A DNA stretch of 64,000 nucleotides from Pseudomonadota bacterium (lineage in GTDB: Bacteria; Pseudomonadota; Gammaproteobacteria; Steroidobacterales; Steroidobacteraceae): the NCBI GenBank assembly GCA_018240525.1, contig JAFEFN010000007.1:186001-250000 (forward strand), in the 5' to 3' direction. The notes below the pieces were generated by a model. It was not told where the DNA came from and did not search any database. It was given only the letters and a program-made list of their open reading frames with translations. Below, one piece after another: positions 54,807 through 64,000 of the stretch; positions within the stretch are counted from its first letter, which is position 1, and each line of letters opens with the position of its first letter. A program made the translations under genes and the position numbers.

Positions 54807-55733
54807 ATGCGTCTCATACGCGGATTCGCCGGGATGCGCGGACTCGGCCGCAGCTGCGTGACCATCGGATCCTTCGACGGTCTGCACCTGGGCCATCAGG
54901 CGCTGCTCGGGCGCCTGGCGCAGCACGGCGCCGCGGAGGGGCTGCCCACGGTGCTGCTGACCTTCGAGCCCCTGCCGCGCGAGTACCTGCAGCCGCAGGA
55001 CCCGCCGGCAAGGCTCACCTCGCTCCGCGAGCGCTGCCACATCCTTGCGCCCGGGCCGCTGGATTACCTGTGCGTGCTGCGCTTCGGCGAGGCATTGCGT
55101 AATCTTTCGGCCGGCGATTTCGCGGCGCTCCTCGCAGGCGAGCTCGGGGCCCGCACGGTCGTGGTCGGGCATGACTTCCGCTTCGGCCGCAACGGGGCGG
55201 CCACGGCCGAGGTGCTGGCCGCCGCGGGCCGGCGCCTCGGTTTCGACGTCGACGTGCTGGCGCCGGTGCAGTCGGGCGGGGAGCGCATCAGCAGCAGTGC
55301 CGTGCGTGCCGCCCTGGCGGGCGGCGACTTCGCGGCGGCGCGCCGCGCGCTCGGGCGAGGCTGGTCGATGTGCGGCCGGGTGGTGCCCGGTGAGCGGCTC
55401 GGCCGCACGCTGGGCTTTCCGACGGCGAACCTCGCGCTGGAGCGCGTGCGCGCGCCGGTGCACGGCGTGTTCGCCGTGCGCGTCCGTGGCGCCGCCCCGG
55501 GGACGCGCCCCGGGGTGGCGAGCCTGGGCACCCGGCCGACGGTGGCCGGCACGCGGCCGCTGCTGGAAGCGCACGTGTTTGATTTTGACGGCGACCTGTA
55601 CGGTCGCCAGATCGAAGTGGAATTCGCAGCGAAGCTGCGCGATGAGCAACACTTCGCCTCCCTCGAGGCGCTGACCGAGCAGATGCACCGCGACGCCAGC
55701 CAGGCCCGGCGCATCCTCGCTGACACTGAATAG
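54807..55733 (+). CDS. ribF: Bifunctional riboflavin kinase / FAD synthetase
   Basis: 308 residues. The start at 54807 gives MRLIRGFAGM, which matches the conserved MKLIRG start. FAD synthetase domain: SCVTIGSFDGLHLGHQALL and GHDFRFGRNGAA; riboflavin kinase domain: GRTLGFPTANLAL, HGVFAVRV, VASLGTRPTV and EAHVFDFDGDLYG. Makes FMN and FAD. No murJ gene lies between rpsT and ribF, unlike in many Gammaproteobacteria. 3 bp before ileS. Confidence 0.97.
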   Translation: MRLIRGFAGMRGLGRSCVTIGSFDGLHLGHQALLGRLAQHGAAEGLPTVLLTFEPLPREYLQPQDPPARLTSLRERCHILAPGPLDYLCVLRFGEALRNLSAGDFAALLAGELGARTVVVGHDFRFGRNGAATAEVLAAAGRRLGFDVDVLAPVQSGGERISSSAVRAALAGGDFAAARRALGRGWSMCGRVVPGERLGRTLGFPTANLALERVRAPVHGVFAVRVRGAAPGTRPGVASLGTRPTVAGTRPLLEAHVFDFDGDLYGRQIEVEFAAKLRDEQHFASLEALTEQMHRDASQARRILADTE

Positions 55734-55736
55734 GAT

Positions 55737-58559
55737 ATGGCCGACTACAAACATACGATCAACCTGCCGCAGACGGACTTCCCGATGAAGGCAGACCTGT
55801 CACAGCGGGAACCCGCCGCGGTGCGCGCCTGGGACGAGCGCGGCACCTATGCGAAGCTGCGCGAGCTGGCCCGCGGACGGCCGCGCTTCGTGCTGCACGA
55901 TGGCCCGCCGTATGCGAACGGCTCCATTCATCTTGGCCACGCGGTCAACAAGATCCTCAAGGACATCGTCGTCAAGTCCCGCTCGCTGGACGGCTTCGAT
56001 TCGCCGTACATCCCCGGCTGGGACTGCCACGGCCTGCCGATCGAACTGCAGGTCGAGAAGAAACACGGGCGGCCGGGCCAGAAGCTCGACGCACGTGCTT
56101 TCCGCGCCGCCTGCCGTGCCTACGCGCAGGAGCAGATCGACCTGCAGCGTCTGGACTTCAAGCGCCTGGGGATCCTCGGCGACTGGGAGCGGCCGTACCT
56201 GACCATGGCGCCGGGCTACGAGGCGCAGCAGCTGCGCGCCTTCGGCCACATCATCAGGAACGGCCACCTCTACAAGGGCGTGAAGCCCGTGCACTGGTGC
56301 CTCGACTGCCGCTCGGCGCTGGCCGAGGCGGAAGTGGAGTACGAGGACAAGACCTCGACCGCGATCGACGTCGGCTTCCGCGTGGTGGACAACCAGGACC
56401 TGGCGCGGCGCATGCAGCTCGGCGGCCCGGCGCTGGGCCCGACCCCGGTCGACCTGGTCATCTGGACCACGACGCCCTGGACGCTGCCGGCGAATCAGGC
56501 CGTGACCCTGCGCGGAGAGTTCTCCTATGTCCTGGCCGAGGCGCACACGGCAGCCGGGAGCCGGCGCTTCATCGTCGCCGCCGACCTGCTGGCGGACTGC
56601 ACGCAGCGCTTCGGCATGCGTGATGCGCGGGTGCTGGGCAGCTGCGAGGGCCGCGCCCTCGAGGGCCTGAGTCTGCGCCACCCCCTCGAGGAGCGCACGG
56701 TGCCGGTGATCCTCGGCGAGCACGTCACGCTCGATGCCGGCACCGGGGCGGTGCACACCGCTCCGGGTCACGGCCTCGAGGACTTCGCGGTCGGCAAGGT
56801 CTACGGGCTGGCGGTGGTCAACCCGGTCGGCAACGACGGCCGCTTCCTCGCCGGGACGCCCCTCGTGGCCGGCCTGCGGGTGGAGGAGGCGAATCCTGTG
56901 CTGGTGGCAGCGCTCGCCGCCAACGGCCAGCTGCTGCACCAGGAGCCGCTGCGCCACTCCTACCCGCACTGCTGGCGGCACAAGACCCCGGTGATCTTCC
57001 GCGCCACGCCGCAGTGGTTCATCAGCATGGAGGCCGCCGCGCTGCGCGAGCACACCCTGCGCGACATCAAGGGCGTGCAGTTCACGCCTGCCTGGGGCGA
57101 GCAGCGCATCGCCGGCATGATCGAGACGCGCCCGGACTGGTGCATCTCGCGCCAGCGCACCTGGGGCGTGCCCATCCCGCTGTTCGTCCACAAGCACACA
57201 GGCGAGCTGCACCCGCGCACCCAGGAGCTCATCCTCGAGGTCGCAGCCCTGGTCGAGCAGGAGGGCATCGATGCCTGGTTTGCGCGCAGCGCGCAGGATT
57301 TCCTCGGTGCGGAAGCCGACGCGTACGACAAGGTCACCGACGTCATGGACGTGTGGGCCGACTCGGGCATGTCCTTCGAGTGCGTCGGCACGGCGCGCCC
57401 GGAGATCGCCGCGCCGGTGGAGCTGTACCTCGAGGGCTCCGACCAGCACCGCGGCTGGTTCCACAGCTCGCTGCTCATGTCCGAAGCGCTCTACGAGCGC
57501 GCGCCCTACAAGGCCGTCCTCACCCATGGCTTCACGGTGGACGAGAACGGCCGCAAGATGTCCAAGTCCCTCGGCAACGTCATCCTGCCGCAGAAGGTCG
57601 TGAACAGCCTCGGCGCGGACGTGCTGCGCCTGTGGATCGCGGCGACCGACTATGCCAACGAGATCTCCGTCTCGGACGAGATCTTAAAGCGCATGGCCGA
57701 CTCCTACCGGCGCATGCGCAACACGCTGCGCTTCCTGCTCGGCAACCTGCACGGCTTCGACCCGGCGCGTGATGCCCTCGACCCGCCTCAGATGGTGGCG
57801 CTGGACCGCTGGGTGCTCGCGCGCACCCAGGCCCTGCAGGCGGAAGTCACCGAGGCCTACCGTCGCTACGCCTTCCACCTCATCTACCAGAAGGTGCATA
57901 ACTTCTGCAGCGTCGACCTCGGCGGGTTCTACCTGGACGTGATCAAGGACCGCATGTACACCACGCCCGCGGCCGGCGCGGCGCGCCGCTCGGCGCAGAC
58001 CGCGATGTACCACATCGCCGAGTGCATGGTGCGCTGGCTGGCGCCGATCCTGTCCTTCACCGCCGAGGAGGCCTGGCGCTACCTGCCCGGCAGCCGCGGT
58101 GACTCGGTGTTCCATGAGCTCTGGCACGTGCCCCCGGCGCTGCCCGCGGAAACGATCGACTGGGACGCGCTCGTGAGGTTGCGCAGCGACGTCACGCGCG
58201 AGCTGGAGAAGCTGCGCGACGCGGGCACCATCGGGGCGCCACTGGATGCGAAGGTCGATGTCTACTGCAACTCCCGCGAATACCCGCGCTTCTCCGCCCT
58301 GGGCAAGGAGCTGCGCTTCCTGCTGATCACCTCGCACGCGCACGTGCACGAGGTGAGCGCCGCACCCCCAGGGGCGGTGCCGGCCCTCAATACCGGCAGC
58401 GACGGGGTGTGGATCGCGGTCGCCGCCACCGAGGACCCCAAGTGCGTGCGCTGCTGGCACCGCCGCGCGGACGTGGGCAGCGATGCGCGCCATCCGCAGC
58501 TGTGCGGCCGGTGTGCCGGCAATGTCGAGGGCCCGGGGGAAGCGAGGCAGTACGTATGA
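55737..58559 (+). CDS. ileS: Isoleucyl-tRNA synthetase
   Basis: 940 residues, class I synthetase. HIGH-type motif [17 protein letters not shown] motif [11 protein letters not shown], the CP1 editing domain ([25 protein letters not shown]) and a C-terminal zinc ribbon ([12 protein letters not shown]...HPQLCGRC). The C-terminal zinc domain places it in the bacterial (ileS1) type, sensitive to mupirocin. Its TGA overlaps the lspA ATG (ATGA). Confidence 0.99.
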   Translation: MADYKHTINLPQTDFPMKADLSQREPAAVRAWDERGTYAKLRELARGRPRFVLHDGPPYANGSIHLGHAVNKILKDIVVKSRSLDGFDSPYIPGWDCHGLPIELQVEKKHGRPGQKLDARAFRAACRAYAQEQIDLQRLDFKRLGILGDWERPYLTMAPGYEAQQLRAFGHIIRNGHLYKGVKPVHWCLDCRSALAEAEVEYEDKTSTAIDVGFRVVDNQDLARRMQLGGPALGPTPVDLVIWTTTPWTLPANQAVTLRGEFSYVLAEAHTAAGSRRFIVAADLLADCTQRFGMRDARVLGSCEGRALEGLSLRHPLEERTVPVILGEHVTLDAGTGAVHTAPGHGLEDFAVGKVYGLAVVNPVGNDGRFLAGTPLVAGLRVEEANPVLVAALAANGQLLHQEPLRHSYPHCWRHKTPVIFRATPQWFISMEAAALREHTLRDIKGVQFTPAWGEQRIAGMIETRPDWCISRQRTWGVPIPLFVHKHTGELHPRTQELILEVAALVEQEGIDAWFARSAQDFLGAEADAYDKVTDVMDVWADSGMSFECVGTARPEIAAPVELYLEGSDQHRGWFHSSLLMSEALYERAPYKAVLTHGFTVDENGRKMSKSLGNVILPQKVVNSLGADVLRLWIAATDYANEISVSDEILKRMADSYRRMRNTLRFLLGNLHGFDPARDALDPPQMVALDRWVLARTQALQAEVTEAYRRYAFHLIYQKVHNFCSVDLGGFYLDVIKDRMYTTPAAGAARRSAQTAMYHIAECMVRWLAPILSFTAEEAWRYLPGSRGDSVFHELWHVPPALPAETIDWDALVRLRSDVTRELEKLRDAGTIGAPLDAKVDVYCNSREYPRFSALGKELRFLLITSHAHVHEVSAAPPGAVPALNTGSDGVWIAVAATEDPKCVRCWHRRADVGSDARHPQLCGRCAGNVEGPGEARQYV

Positions 58560-59086
58560 GCGCCGGCCCCGGTGCCGCCGGGTCGGTGCGCGCCGCGGCG
58601 AGCGGCTGGCGCTGGCTGCCGCTGACCGTCGCCGTCATCGCCCTCGACCAGCTGGCGAAGAGCTGGATCGTGCACCACTTCACCCTGTTCGAGCGTGTGC
58701 GGGTGCTGCCGGTGCTGGACATCATCCTCACCTACAACACCGGGGCCGCCTTCAGCTTCCTCTCCGAGGCCTCCGGCTGGCAGCGGTGGCTCTTCGTCGC
58801 CCTGGCCGTGGGGATCAGCGGACTGCTCATCGCATGGATGCGCCGGCTGCGCGCCGGCAGCCAGGACCTGCTCGCCTGCGGGCTGGCGCTGATCGTCGGC
58901 GGGGCGCTGGGCAACCTCATCGACCGGGTGCTGCACGGGCGCGTGGTGGACTTCATCCTCGCGCACTGGGGTGCGCACATGTTTCCGGCCTTCAACGTGG
59001 CGGACTCCGCCATCACCGTGGGTGCGGGCCTGGTGATACTCGATGCGCTGCTCGAGAGCCGCGCGCGCTCCGGGGTGCCGCGGTGA
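58556..59086 (+). CDS. lspA: Lipoprotein signal peptidase II
   Basis: 176 residues from ATG 58556, overlapping the ileS stop. Four membrane helices, the catalytic Asp pair in [16 protein letters not shown] and [13 protein letters not shown], and the conserved [11 protein letters not shown] and NTGAAFSFL. Cleaves prolipoproteins after diacylglycerol transfer. Ends by overlap with the GTG start of ispH. Confidence 0.97.
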   Translation: MSAGPGAAGSVRAAASGWRWLPLTVAVIALDQLAKSWIVHHFTLFERVRVLPVLDIILTYNTGAAFSFLSEASGWQRWLFVALAVGISGLLIAWMRRLRAGSQDLLACGLALIVGGALGNLIDRVLHGRVVDFILAHWGAHMFPAFNVADSAITVGAGLVILDALLESRARSGVPR

Positions 59087-60036
59087 AGGTCCTGCTCGCC
59101 AACCCGCGCGGCTTCTGCGCCGGCGTCGACCGCGCCATCGACATCGTGGAGCGTGCGGTGGAGTTCTTCGGGCCGCCGATCTACGTGCGGCACGAGGTGG
59201 TGCACAACCGCCACGTCGTCGAGCGCCTGCGCGATCTCGGCGCGGTGTTCGTGGACGAGCTGGCCGAGGTACCCGACGGGGCGACCGTGATCTTCTCGGC
59301 GCACGGGGTGTCGAGTGCGGTGGAGGAGGAGGCACGCGGCAGGGCGCTGACGGTCTTCAACGCCACCTGCCCGCTGGTCACCAAGGTGCACATGGAGGTG
59401 CAGCGCTATGCCCGCGAGGGTCGCGACGTGCTCCTCATCGGCCACGCCGGGCATCCGGAGGTCGAGGGCACCATGGGGCGTTTCGATGCGCGCGCCGGCG
59501 GCAAGATCCACCTGGTGGAGAGCGTGGCCGACGTGGCCGGACTGCAGGTGCGCGATCCGCAGCGCCTGGCCTTCGTCACCCAGACGACCCTGTCGGTGGA
59601 TGACACGGCCGAGGTGGTCGCGGCACTGCGCGCACGCTTCCCGACCCTGGCCGCTCCGCGGCGCGAGGACATCTGCTACGCCACCCAGAACCGCCAGGAC
59701 GCGGTGAAGCAGCTGCTCGGGCAGTGCGACGTGCTGCTCGTGGTCGGCTCGCGCACCAGCTCCAACTCCAACCGGCTGCGCGAGCTCGCCGACCGGGTCG
59801 GGGTTCCGGGCTACCTCGTCGATGGACCGGGGGACCTCAGGGCCGAGTGGTTTGCCGGCAAGCAGGCGGTCGGGGTCACCGCCGGGGCCTCCGCCCCGGA
59901 GCTGCTGGTGCGCCAGGTGGTCGAGCAGCTGCGCGCCTGGGGCGGGGAGGCGCCGGCCGAGCTCGCCGGGCGGGAGGAGCACGTCGTGTTCACGCTGCCA
60001 CGCGAGCTGCGGCGCCCCTCAGAAAAACCCGTGTAG
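59083..60036 (+). CDS. ispH: 4-hydroxy-3-methylbut-2-enyl diphosphate reductase
   Basis: 317 residues from GTG 59083, overlapping lspA by 4 bp. Last step of the MEP pathway, using a [4Fe-4S] cluster held by the Cys in [18 protein letters not shown] and [10 protein letters not shown]; the Glu/His set ([23 protein letters not shown]) is intact. In many relatives fkpB lies between lspA and ispH; it is absent here. Its end overlaps the convergent barrel gene by 18 bp. Confidence 0.98.
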   Translation: MKVLLANPRGFCAGVDRAIDIVERAVEFFGPPIYVRHEVVHNRHVVERLRDLGAVFVDELAEVPDGATVIFSAHGVSSAVEEEARGRALTVFNATCPLVTKVHMEVQRYAREGRDVLLIGHAGHPEVEGTMGRFDARAGGKIHLVESVADVAGLQVRDPQRLAFVTQTTLSVDDTAEVVAALRARFPTLAAPRREDICYATQNRQDAVKQLLGQCDVLLVVGSRTSSNSNRLRELADRVGVPGYLVDGPGDLRAEWFAGKQAVGVTAGASAPELLVRQVVEQLRAWGGEAPAELAGREEHVVFTLPRELRRPSEKPV

Positions 60037-61110
60037 CTCGATGAAGTACAGCTTCAGGTGCTGGGCATCGGCCTGCGGGATGCCGTCGTTGTAGCGAAAG
60101 CCGCCGCGGATCTGCAGGAACTGGATCGGCGTGTACTCGTACACCAGGCTGTAGCGGGTCTGCTGGTCGTTGGCGACGTGGCGGTTCGGGTCCAGGTACT
60201 CCGCGGTCAGCTTGATGTTGTGGCCCCGCGCGGGTGAGTAATTCGCCTCGATGAGGCCGGCGAGCTGCTTCTGGCCATCCGGCGGCACGCTCTTGTCGTC
60301 GATGACTTCCGCCTGGCCGAGCCAGGCGATCGGCCCGGTCTTCAGCCCGGCGAACGCCGCGTAGGCGGTGCGGCTGCCGCTCGGGTCCGAGTCGTTGATG
60401 TTGGCGGCGAGCCCGAGCCGCCAGCGAGCCTCCACGTACGAGGCCTGCAGGCTGGTCTGCTTGCCGTTGCCGTTGGTGCTGCCGCCGGCGGTGCCGTTGC
60501 TCACGGCCAGCTGGGCATCCCAGTGGCCCTTTTCCCAGCCGAACTCCACGCCCTTGTCCGGGGTGGCCATGCTGATGCCACTGGTGGTGAGCACGAACGC
60601 GCTCTGGTCCTGCAGGCGCAGCCCGAACGGCAGGTACATCTGCCCGGCCTTCACGTACCAGCTGTGGTCGGCCGACCAGAACATGCCCCAGGCTTCGCGG
60701 TTGAGTGCCCCGCCGGGGGCCACCTGCTCGTCGACGTAGACCAGCAGCCGCTCCGGGATCACGTTCGCCGACAGGTACACCCGGGTCTGCTCCAGGTCGA
60801 AGGAGTTGGTGGTGGCGGTGTGCGGCACCTGCTGCACGGTGCCCTGGAAGCGCAGGTCGCCGCCCAGGGAGATGAAGCGGTTCAGCTGGCCCGTCCAGGT
60901 GTCGGTGCCGGTGTCCAGGTGCTGCGCGGGCAGCTGCGACTGCGCAAAGACCTCGCCGAAGACGGTGCGTTGACCGCCGCCGCTCGGGTTGACGTGGCAC
61001 TGGCCGCACTTGAGGCCGTTGGCGACCGCGAGATAGGGCTCGGCGTGCGCCGTGGCGGCCAGCAGCAGGCCCAGCAGGCCGAGCAGGGGCCTCGTGTGGC
61101 GCAGGCTCAC
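60019..61110 (-). CDS. Outer-membrane barrel with N-terminal haem c motif (monohaem-porin fusion)
   Basis: 363 residues. Signal peptide 1-23 ([15 protein letters not shown]). Just after it, C35-G-Q-C38-H39 in [22 protein letters not shown] is a CxxCH haem c site. Residues about 70-363 are porin-like strands ([69 protein letters not shown]) ending in HGFF. The architecture recalls Cyc2, the iron-oxidising fused cytochrome-porin, but the haem segment differs. It overlaps by 4 bp the upstream gene for a CVHCH lipoprotein, suggesting a shared electron-transfer task. Function is inference. Confidence 0.8.
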   Translation of the reverse strand: MSLRHTRPLLGLLGLLLAATAHAEPYLAVANGLKCGQCHVNPSGGGQRTVFGEVFAQSQLPAQHLDTGTDTWTGQLNRFISLGGDLRFQGTVQQVPHTATTNSFDLEQTRVYLSANVIPERLLVYVDEQVAPGGALNREAWGMFWSADHSWYVKAGQMYLPFGLRLQDQSAFVLTTSGISMATPDKGVEFGWEKGHWDAQLAVSNGTAGGSTNGNGKQTSLQASYVEARWRLGLAANINDSDPSGSRTAYAAFAGLKTGPIAWLGQAEVIDDKSVPPDGQKQLAGLIEANYSPARGHNIKLTAEYLDPNRHVANDQQTRYSLVYEYTPIQFLQIRGGFRYNDGIPQADAQHLKLYFIELHGFF

Positions 61111-61949
61111 GGGCGGTCCTCGACCGTGAACTCGCTGCTCTGCGCCTGCTGCAGGGCGCGCGCATCCACGTCCGCCGGGACCAGGCCGCCACCGGCGCCG
61201 ATGCTGAGGCGGTACTGTCCGGGCGCCAGTCCCTGGCGCGGCGTGACGAGCACGGTCGAGGGATTGCCGCGCGCCAGGCTCAGCGTCACACCGCCGGGGA
61301 CCTCCTGCAGCCCCTCGGGCAGCACGCGCTCGAGGCGCAGGGTGGATTCATTCATGAGGCTCATGTCAGGTTCACTGCTGAATGCGACGACGATCGGCCG
61401 GCTGCCCGCGTGCACGCGGGCACCGTCGGCCGGCGAGAGCGTCGTCACCGCGAAGGAGGCGGAGGTGCCCGAGGCGCTCGGCGACTGCGCCCCGTTCGTG
61501 ATCCACTGCCGGATGACCGCGATCGTGGACTGCGGCAGGTACGGTCCGCCGAAGGGCATGCGCGCGCCGGTGATGCCGGCGCTGCCCTCGAGCTTCTGGA
61601 CGAGGTAGCTGCTGTCCGGATCACCCGGGTTCACGCGCTGGAGCGAGGGCTGCTCGGCGCTCGCCACGCCCACCAGCAGCGCGTAGCTGTGCGCCTCGTC
61701 CAGCTGCAGCCCTTCCGGAGCCGAGGCCCCGCTGTGGCAGTGCACGCAGATCGGCGTGAAGACATTTTCCTGGATGGACTTGAAGTCCGCGGTCAGCGTG
61801 GTCGGAGGGGCACCGCCGCCCGCACCGACCGGGTTACCGTTGGCATCCAGACCCTGGCCATTGCCGGCGCAAGCGCCCAGCAGGCTCGCCAGCACCGGGG
61901 CGGCGATTGCGCCGGCCCGGCTGAGCTTGATCGTGTTTGGTGTTGGCAC
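61107..61949 (-). CDS. Lipoprotein cytochrome c-like protein with Ig-like domain
   Basis: 280 residues from GTG 61949. Lipobox SLLGAC with Cys at 27. A Gly-rich linker is followed by a planctomycete-type cytochrome c-like domain (about 52-150): CVHCH at C68-H72, then QLDEAHSYALLVG...RVNPGDPDSSYLVQKLEG and ARMPFGG with a possible Met ligand at 131, then IRQWITNGA. The C-terminal part (about 160-270) resembles a Big_5-type Ig domain (SPADGARVHAGSRPIVVAFSS...GQYRLSIGAGG). The start has no obvious ribosome site. Its ATGA overlap with the barrel gene implies a two-gene operon. Confidence 0.8.
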   Translation of the reverse strand: MPTPNTIKLSRAGAIAAPVLASLLGACAGNGQGLDANGNPVGAGGGAPPTTLTADFKSIQENVFTPICVHCHSGASAPEGLQLDEAHSYALLVGVASAEQPSLQRVNPGDPDSSYLVQKLEGSAGITGARMPFGGPYLPQSTIAVIRQWITNGAQSPSASGTSASFAVTTLSPADGARVHAGSRPIVVAFSSEPDMSLMNESTLRLERVLPEGLQEVPGGVTLSLARGNPSTVLVTPRQGLAPGQYRLSIGAGGGLVPADVDARALQQAQSSEFTVEDRP

Positions 61950-62043
61950 GCGCGTAGGTGCGGGCGTGCCGGGGGAAAAGTTTCCGTTCCCGCGGGATTT
62001 TTTTATCGGCCGCGGCTCGAACCCGCCGGCGCGCCGGCCACAC

Positions 62044-63027
62044 TTACCCCGTGCGCCCGCCGCGACTGCGTGAGGCTGCGAGCGGAAGCTCCGCGGGGCG
62101 TGCGCTGCGCTGGTACAGCGGTTTCTTCAGCTTCCAGCGCTTGTGCGACCAGGGCCAGTCGGCCGGCGCGGCGCGGATCTGCGCCTCGACCTGGCGCACG
62201 TAGCGCTCGGTGAGCTCGCCCGGGGCGAGGCTCTCGCCCGGCTCGCACAGGGGCGCCAGGTCCATCTCATAGTAGCCGCGCGCCAGGCGGCGGAAGCGCA
62301 TGAAGTAGACCGGGAGGTGGCTGGCGCGCGAGATCTCCTCCGGACCCATGTAGAAGGCGGTGTCGCGGTTGAGGAAGCGCGTCCAGTGCTTAAACTCGCT
62401 GGTGGTCGGCTCCTGGTCGGCGACCATGGCGACACAGCGCACCACGTCGCGGCGCATGATGATGTCGGCGAGCAGCTGCTTGGCGGGGATCATGCGGCTG
62501 CCGAAGCGGCCGCGGATCTTCTTCATCTCGCGCTCCGCCAGAGGGTCGGTGAAGGGCTTGTAGGCCGCATCCACCGGGTAGCCCAGTTCCAGCGACAGCG
62601 CGAGCAGCATCCATTCCCAGTTGCACTGGTGGGCCGCCACCAGCATCACCGACTGCCCCTGGGCGAGGACCCGCCGGGCGAGCTCGAGGTTGTGCACGCG
62701 CACGCGCCGGCGCAGCTCGGCCGCGGACATGGAGGCGGACTTGACCACCTCCGCCAGCATGTCCGCGAAGCCGCGGTAGTAGTCGCGCATCGTGGCGCGC
62801 AGCTGCGCCTCGGTGAACTCGGGGAAGGCGCGCGTGAGGTTCTCGCGCACCACCTGTGGGCGGTAGGGAAAGAATCGGTAGGCGAGGATGCCGACGAGGC
62901 TCGAGACCAGGTACAGCACCCGCAGCGGCAGCCGCGACAGCGCCCGTCCCCACCAGGCGACCGCCGGCGGGTCGTAGCTGGCGGCTACTTCGGGTTGTGC
63001 ATCAGGTTCCCGATCCTCGGTCGCCAT
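62044..63027 (-). CDS. Lysophospholipid/lipid A acyltransferase (LpxL/HtrB family)
   Basis: 327 residues. One N-terminal membrane segment (LPLRVLYLVSSLVGILAYRFFPYR) and VVRENLTRAFPEFTEAQL are typical of LpxL/HtrB. The HX4E catalytic motif is AAHQCNWEW. Later motifs: GSRMIPAKQLLADI, VAMVADQEP. It probably adds the secondary acyl chain to lipid A. 10 bp downstream of the RND pump gene, with which it shares a strand. The 94 bp to the cytochrome gene contain a GC palindrome (62025-62038) and an A/T run. Confidence 0.9.
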   Translation of the reverse strand: MATEDREPDAQPEVAASYDPPAVAWWGRALSRLPLRVLYLVSSLVGILAYRFFPYRPQVVRENLTRAFPEFTEAQLRATMRDYYRGFADMLAEVVKSASMSAAELRRRVRVHNLELARRVLAQGQSVMLVAAHQCNWEWMLLALSLELGYPVDAAYKPFTDPLAEREMKKIRGRFGSRMIPAKQLLADIIMRRDVVRCVAMVADQEPTTSEFKHWTRFLNRDTAFYMGPEEISRASHLPVYFMRFRRLARGYYEMDLAPLCEPGESLAPGELTERYVRQVEAQIRAAPADWPWSHKRWKLKKPLYQRSARPAELPLAASRSRGGRTG

Positions 63028-63037
63028 GGCGCATGGT

Positions 63038-64000
63038 TCAGTTGACGGGGTGCGGCTGTGGCCGGGCAGTCGCGGGCCGAGAGTTGAGCACGCGCCCGAA
63101 TTTCGGCGCCAGCCACTGCTCGATGTCGTCGATCACCGTGAACAGCGCCGGCACGATCACCAGCGTGAGGGCGGTCGAGGTGATGAGCCCGCCGATCACC
63201 GCGATCGCCATCGGCTTGCGCAGCGAGGAGTCACCGCCGAGGCCCACGGCCACCGGCAGCATGCCGGCGATCATCGCCACGGTGGTCATGACGATCGGTC
63301 GCGCGCGCTTGTGGGTGGCCTCGATGATGGCGGTCAGGCGGTCCCGGCCTGCGCGCATCTCCTCGATGGCGAAGTCCACCAGCAGGATGGCGTTCTTGGC
63401 GACGATGCCCATCAGCATAAGCAGCCCGATCATAGCGCCCAGCGACATCGGATTGCCCGTGATCAAAAGCGCAGCCACCGCTCCGCCAAAGGAGAGAAGC
63501 AGCGAGGAGAGGATCGTGATCGGCTGGAACACCCGCGCAAACAGCAGCACCAGCACCGCAAACACCATCAGGATGCCGGTGATCATGGCCAGGAAGAAGT
63601 TGGCCATGAGCTCGAGCATGTACTTGGCCTGGCCGACATCGACCTGGTGCACGCCCTGGGGCAGGTTCTTAAGCGCGGGCAGCGCGTTGACCTTGTCCAT
63701 GGCGGTGCCGAGCTGCACGCCGTTGAGGTCGGCCACGATCGACAGGCGCCGCGCCTGGTTGTAGCGGCGCACGCGGGTCGGCCCCTCGCCGAAGCTGATG
63801 TCGGCCACCGCCTTCAGGGGCACCGCGGCGCCGCTCGCGGTCGGCACCGGCAGGTTCTCCAGCGTCGACAGGTCCTTGCGGCTGTCCTCGCTCAGGGAGA
63901 CGCGGATCGGTACCTGCCGGTCGGACAGGGAGAACTTGGCGCTGTTCTGGTCCAGGTCGCCCATGGTGGCGATGCGGATGGTGTCGCTGAGCGCGGCCAC
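63038..64000 (-). CDS. RND-family efflux transporter, C-terminal part (cut by the window edge)
   Basis: Frame open to base 64000; the visible 320 residues are the C-terminal third of an AcrB/HAE-type pump. VPLKAVADISFGEGPTRVRRYNQAR is the end of the second periplasmic domain; TM helices follow with the family stretch ITGNPMSLGAMIGLLMLMGIVAKNAILLVDFAIEEMRAG and RARPIVMTTVAMIAGMLPVAVGLGGDSSLRKPMAIAVIGG. Exports drugs or other compounds with a fusion protein and outer-membrane channel; the partners would lie beyond the right edge. Confidence 0.95.
   Translation of the reverse strand: MAALSDTIRIATMGDLDQNSAKFSLSDRQVPIRVSLSEDSRKDLSTLENLPVPTASGAAVPLKAVADISFGEGPTRVRRYNQARRLSIVADLNGVQLGTAMDKVNALPALKNLPQGVHQVDVGQAKYMLELMANFFLAMITGILMVFAVLVLLFARVFQPITILSSLLLSFGGAVAALLITGNPMSLGAMIGLLMLMGIVAKNAILLVDFAIEEMRAGRDRLTAIIEATHKRARPIVMTTVAMIAGMLPVAVGLGGDSSLRKPMAIAVIGGLITSTALTLVIVPALFTVIDDIEQWLAPKFGRVLNSRPATARPQPHPVN

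Noticed and set aside
62025-62038. GCCGGCGCGCCGGC palindrome as a terminator of the acyltransferase gene
   Set aside because: No loop and no T-run on the right side; such GC palindromes are expected by chance in this composition.

Overview
The window is a dense, GC-rich chromosome segment from a Gram-negative bacterium. The order ispB <- -> rplU-rpmA-obgE, rpsT, ribF-ileS-lspA-ispH is typical of Gammaproteobacteria. The outer-membrane barrels, TonB receptor and lipid A-type acyltransferase fit this. The mix of a Bkd dehydrogenase, many secreted peptidases and hydrolases, and a FecI/FecR/TonB receptor unit suggests a free-living aerobic heterotroph near Xanthomonadales/Nevskiales/Steroidobacterales; that placement is inference. 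There are no insertion sequences, phage genes, CRISPR arrays or rRNA genes. One tRNA gene (Pro, CGG) is present.

Layout. 1-3009: branched-chain 2-oxoacid dehydrogenase E1alpha (cut by the left edge), E1beta and E2. 3031-12163: a carbon-metabolism block with a DUF1684 protein, a ScfR/RamB-type regulator divergent from malate synthase and isocitrate lyase, a C4-dicarboxylate carrier, a small barrel protein and methylmalonate-semialdehyde dehydrogenase. 12247-21960: mixed genes (2OG-Fe oxygenase, YXWGXW protein, carboxylesterase, lytic transglycosylase, FKBP isomerase, M3 peptidase, ketopantoate reductase-like, glutathione peroxidase, ferritin-like protein, orphan ParA). 22194-31705: exported proteins, including an Ig/propeller lipoprotein, DedA-rhodanese fusion, DUF4136 lipoprotein, barrel, S53 peptidase and S8/S53-like peptidase. 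31977-39292: phosphatase, small membrane protein, DUF5996, glycosyltransferase 9, SnoaL-like, wHTH-TPR regulator, tautomerase and DUF190. 39309-49627: sigma factor, FecR, TonB receptor, DUF885 and other exported proteins. 49704-64000: tRNA-Pro, amidohydrolase, the housekeeping block, a two-gene haem c/outer-membrane barrel unit, a lipid A-type acyltransferase and the end of an RND pump.

How the genes fit together. Bkd and MmsA break down valine-type carbon to acyl-CoA and propionyl-CoA. AceA and AceB let the cell grow on acetyl-CoA. DctA imports C4 acids. The ScfR-type regulator beside aceB is the likely sensor, and a perfect 13-bp palindrome in the shared promoter region is a candidate operator. 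FecI, FecR and an STN-bearing receptor form a standard surface-signalling unit.

Most unusual points: (1) a lipoprotein with a CVHCH haem site that overlaps by 4 bp the gene for an outer-membrane barrel carrying its own CGQCH site, a possible electron conduit across the outer membrane; (2) two similar micro-proteins of 35 and 31 residues in separate intergenic regions; (3) tandem inverted repeats that bury the fecI ribosome binding site; (4) a subtilisin-like peptidase whose His region reads DEGRAM, as in the S53-like Glu/Asp/Ser group.
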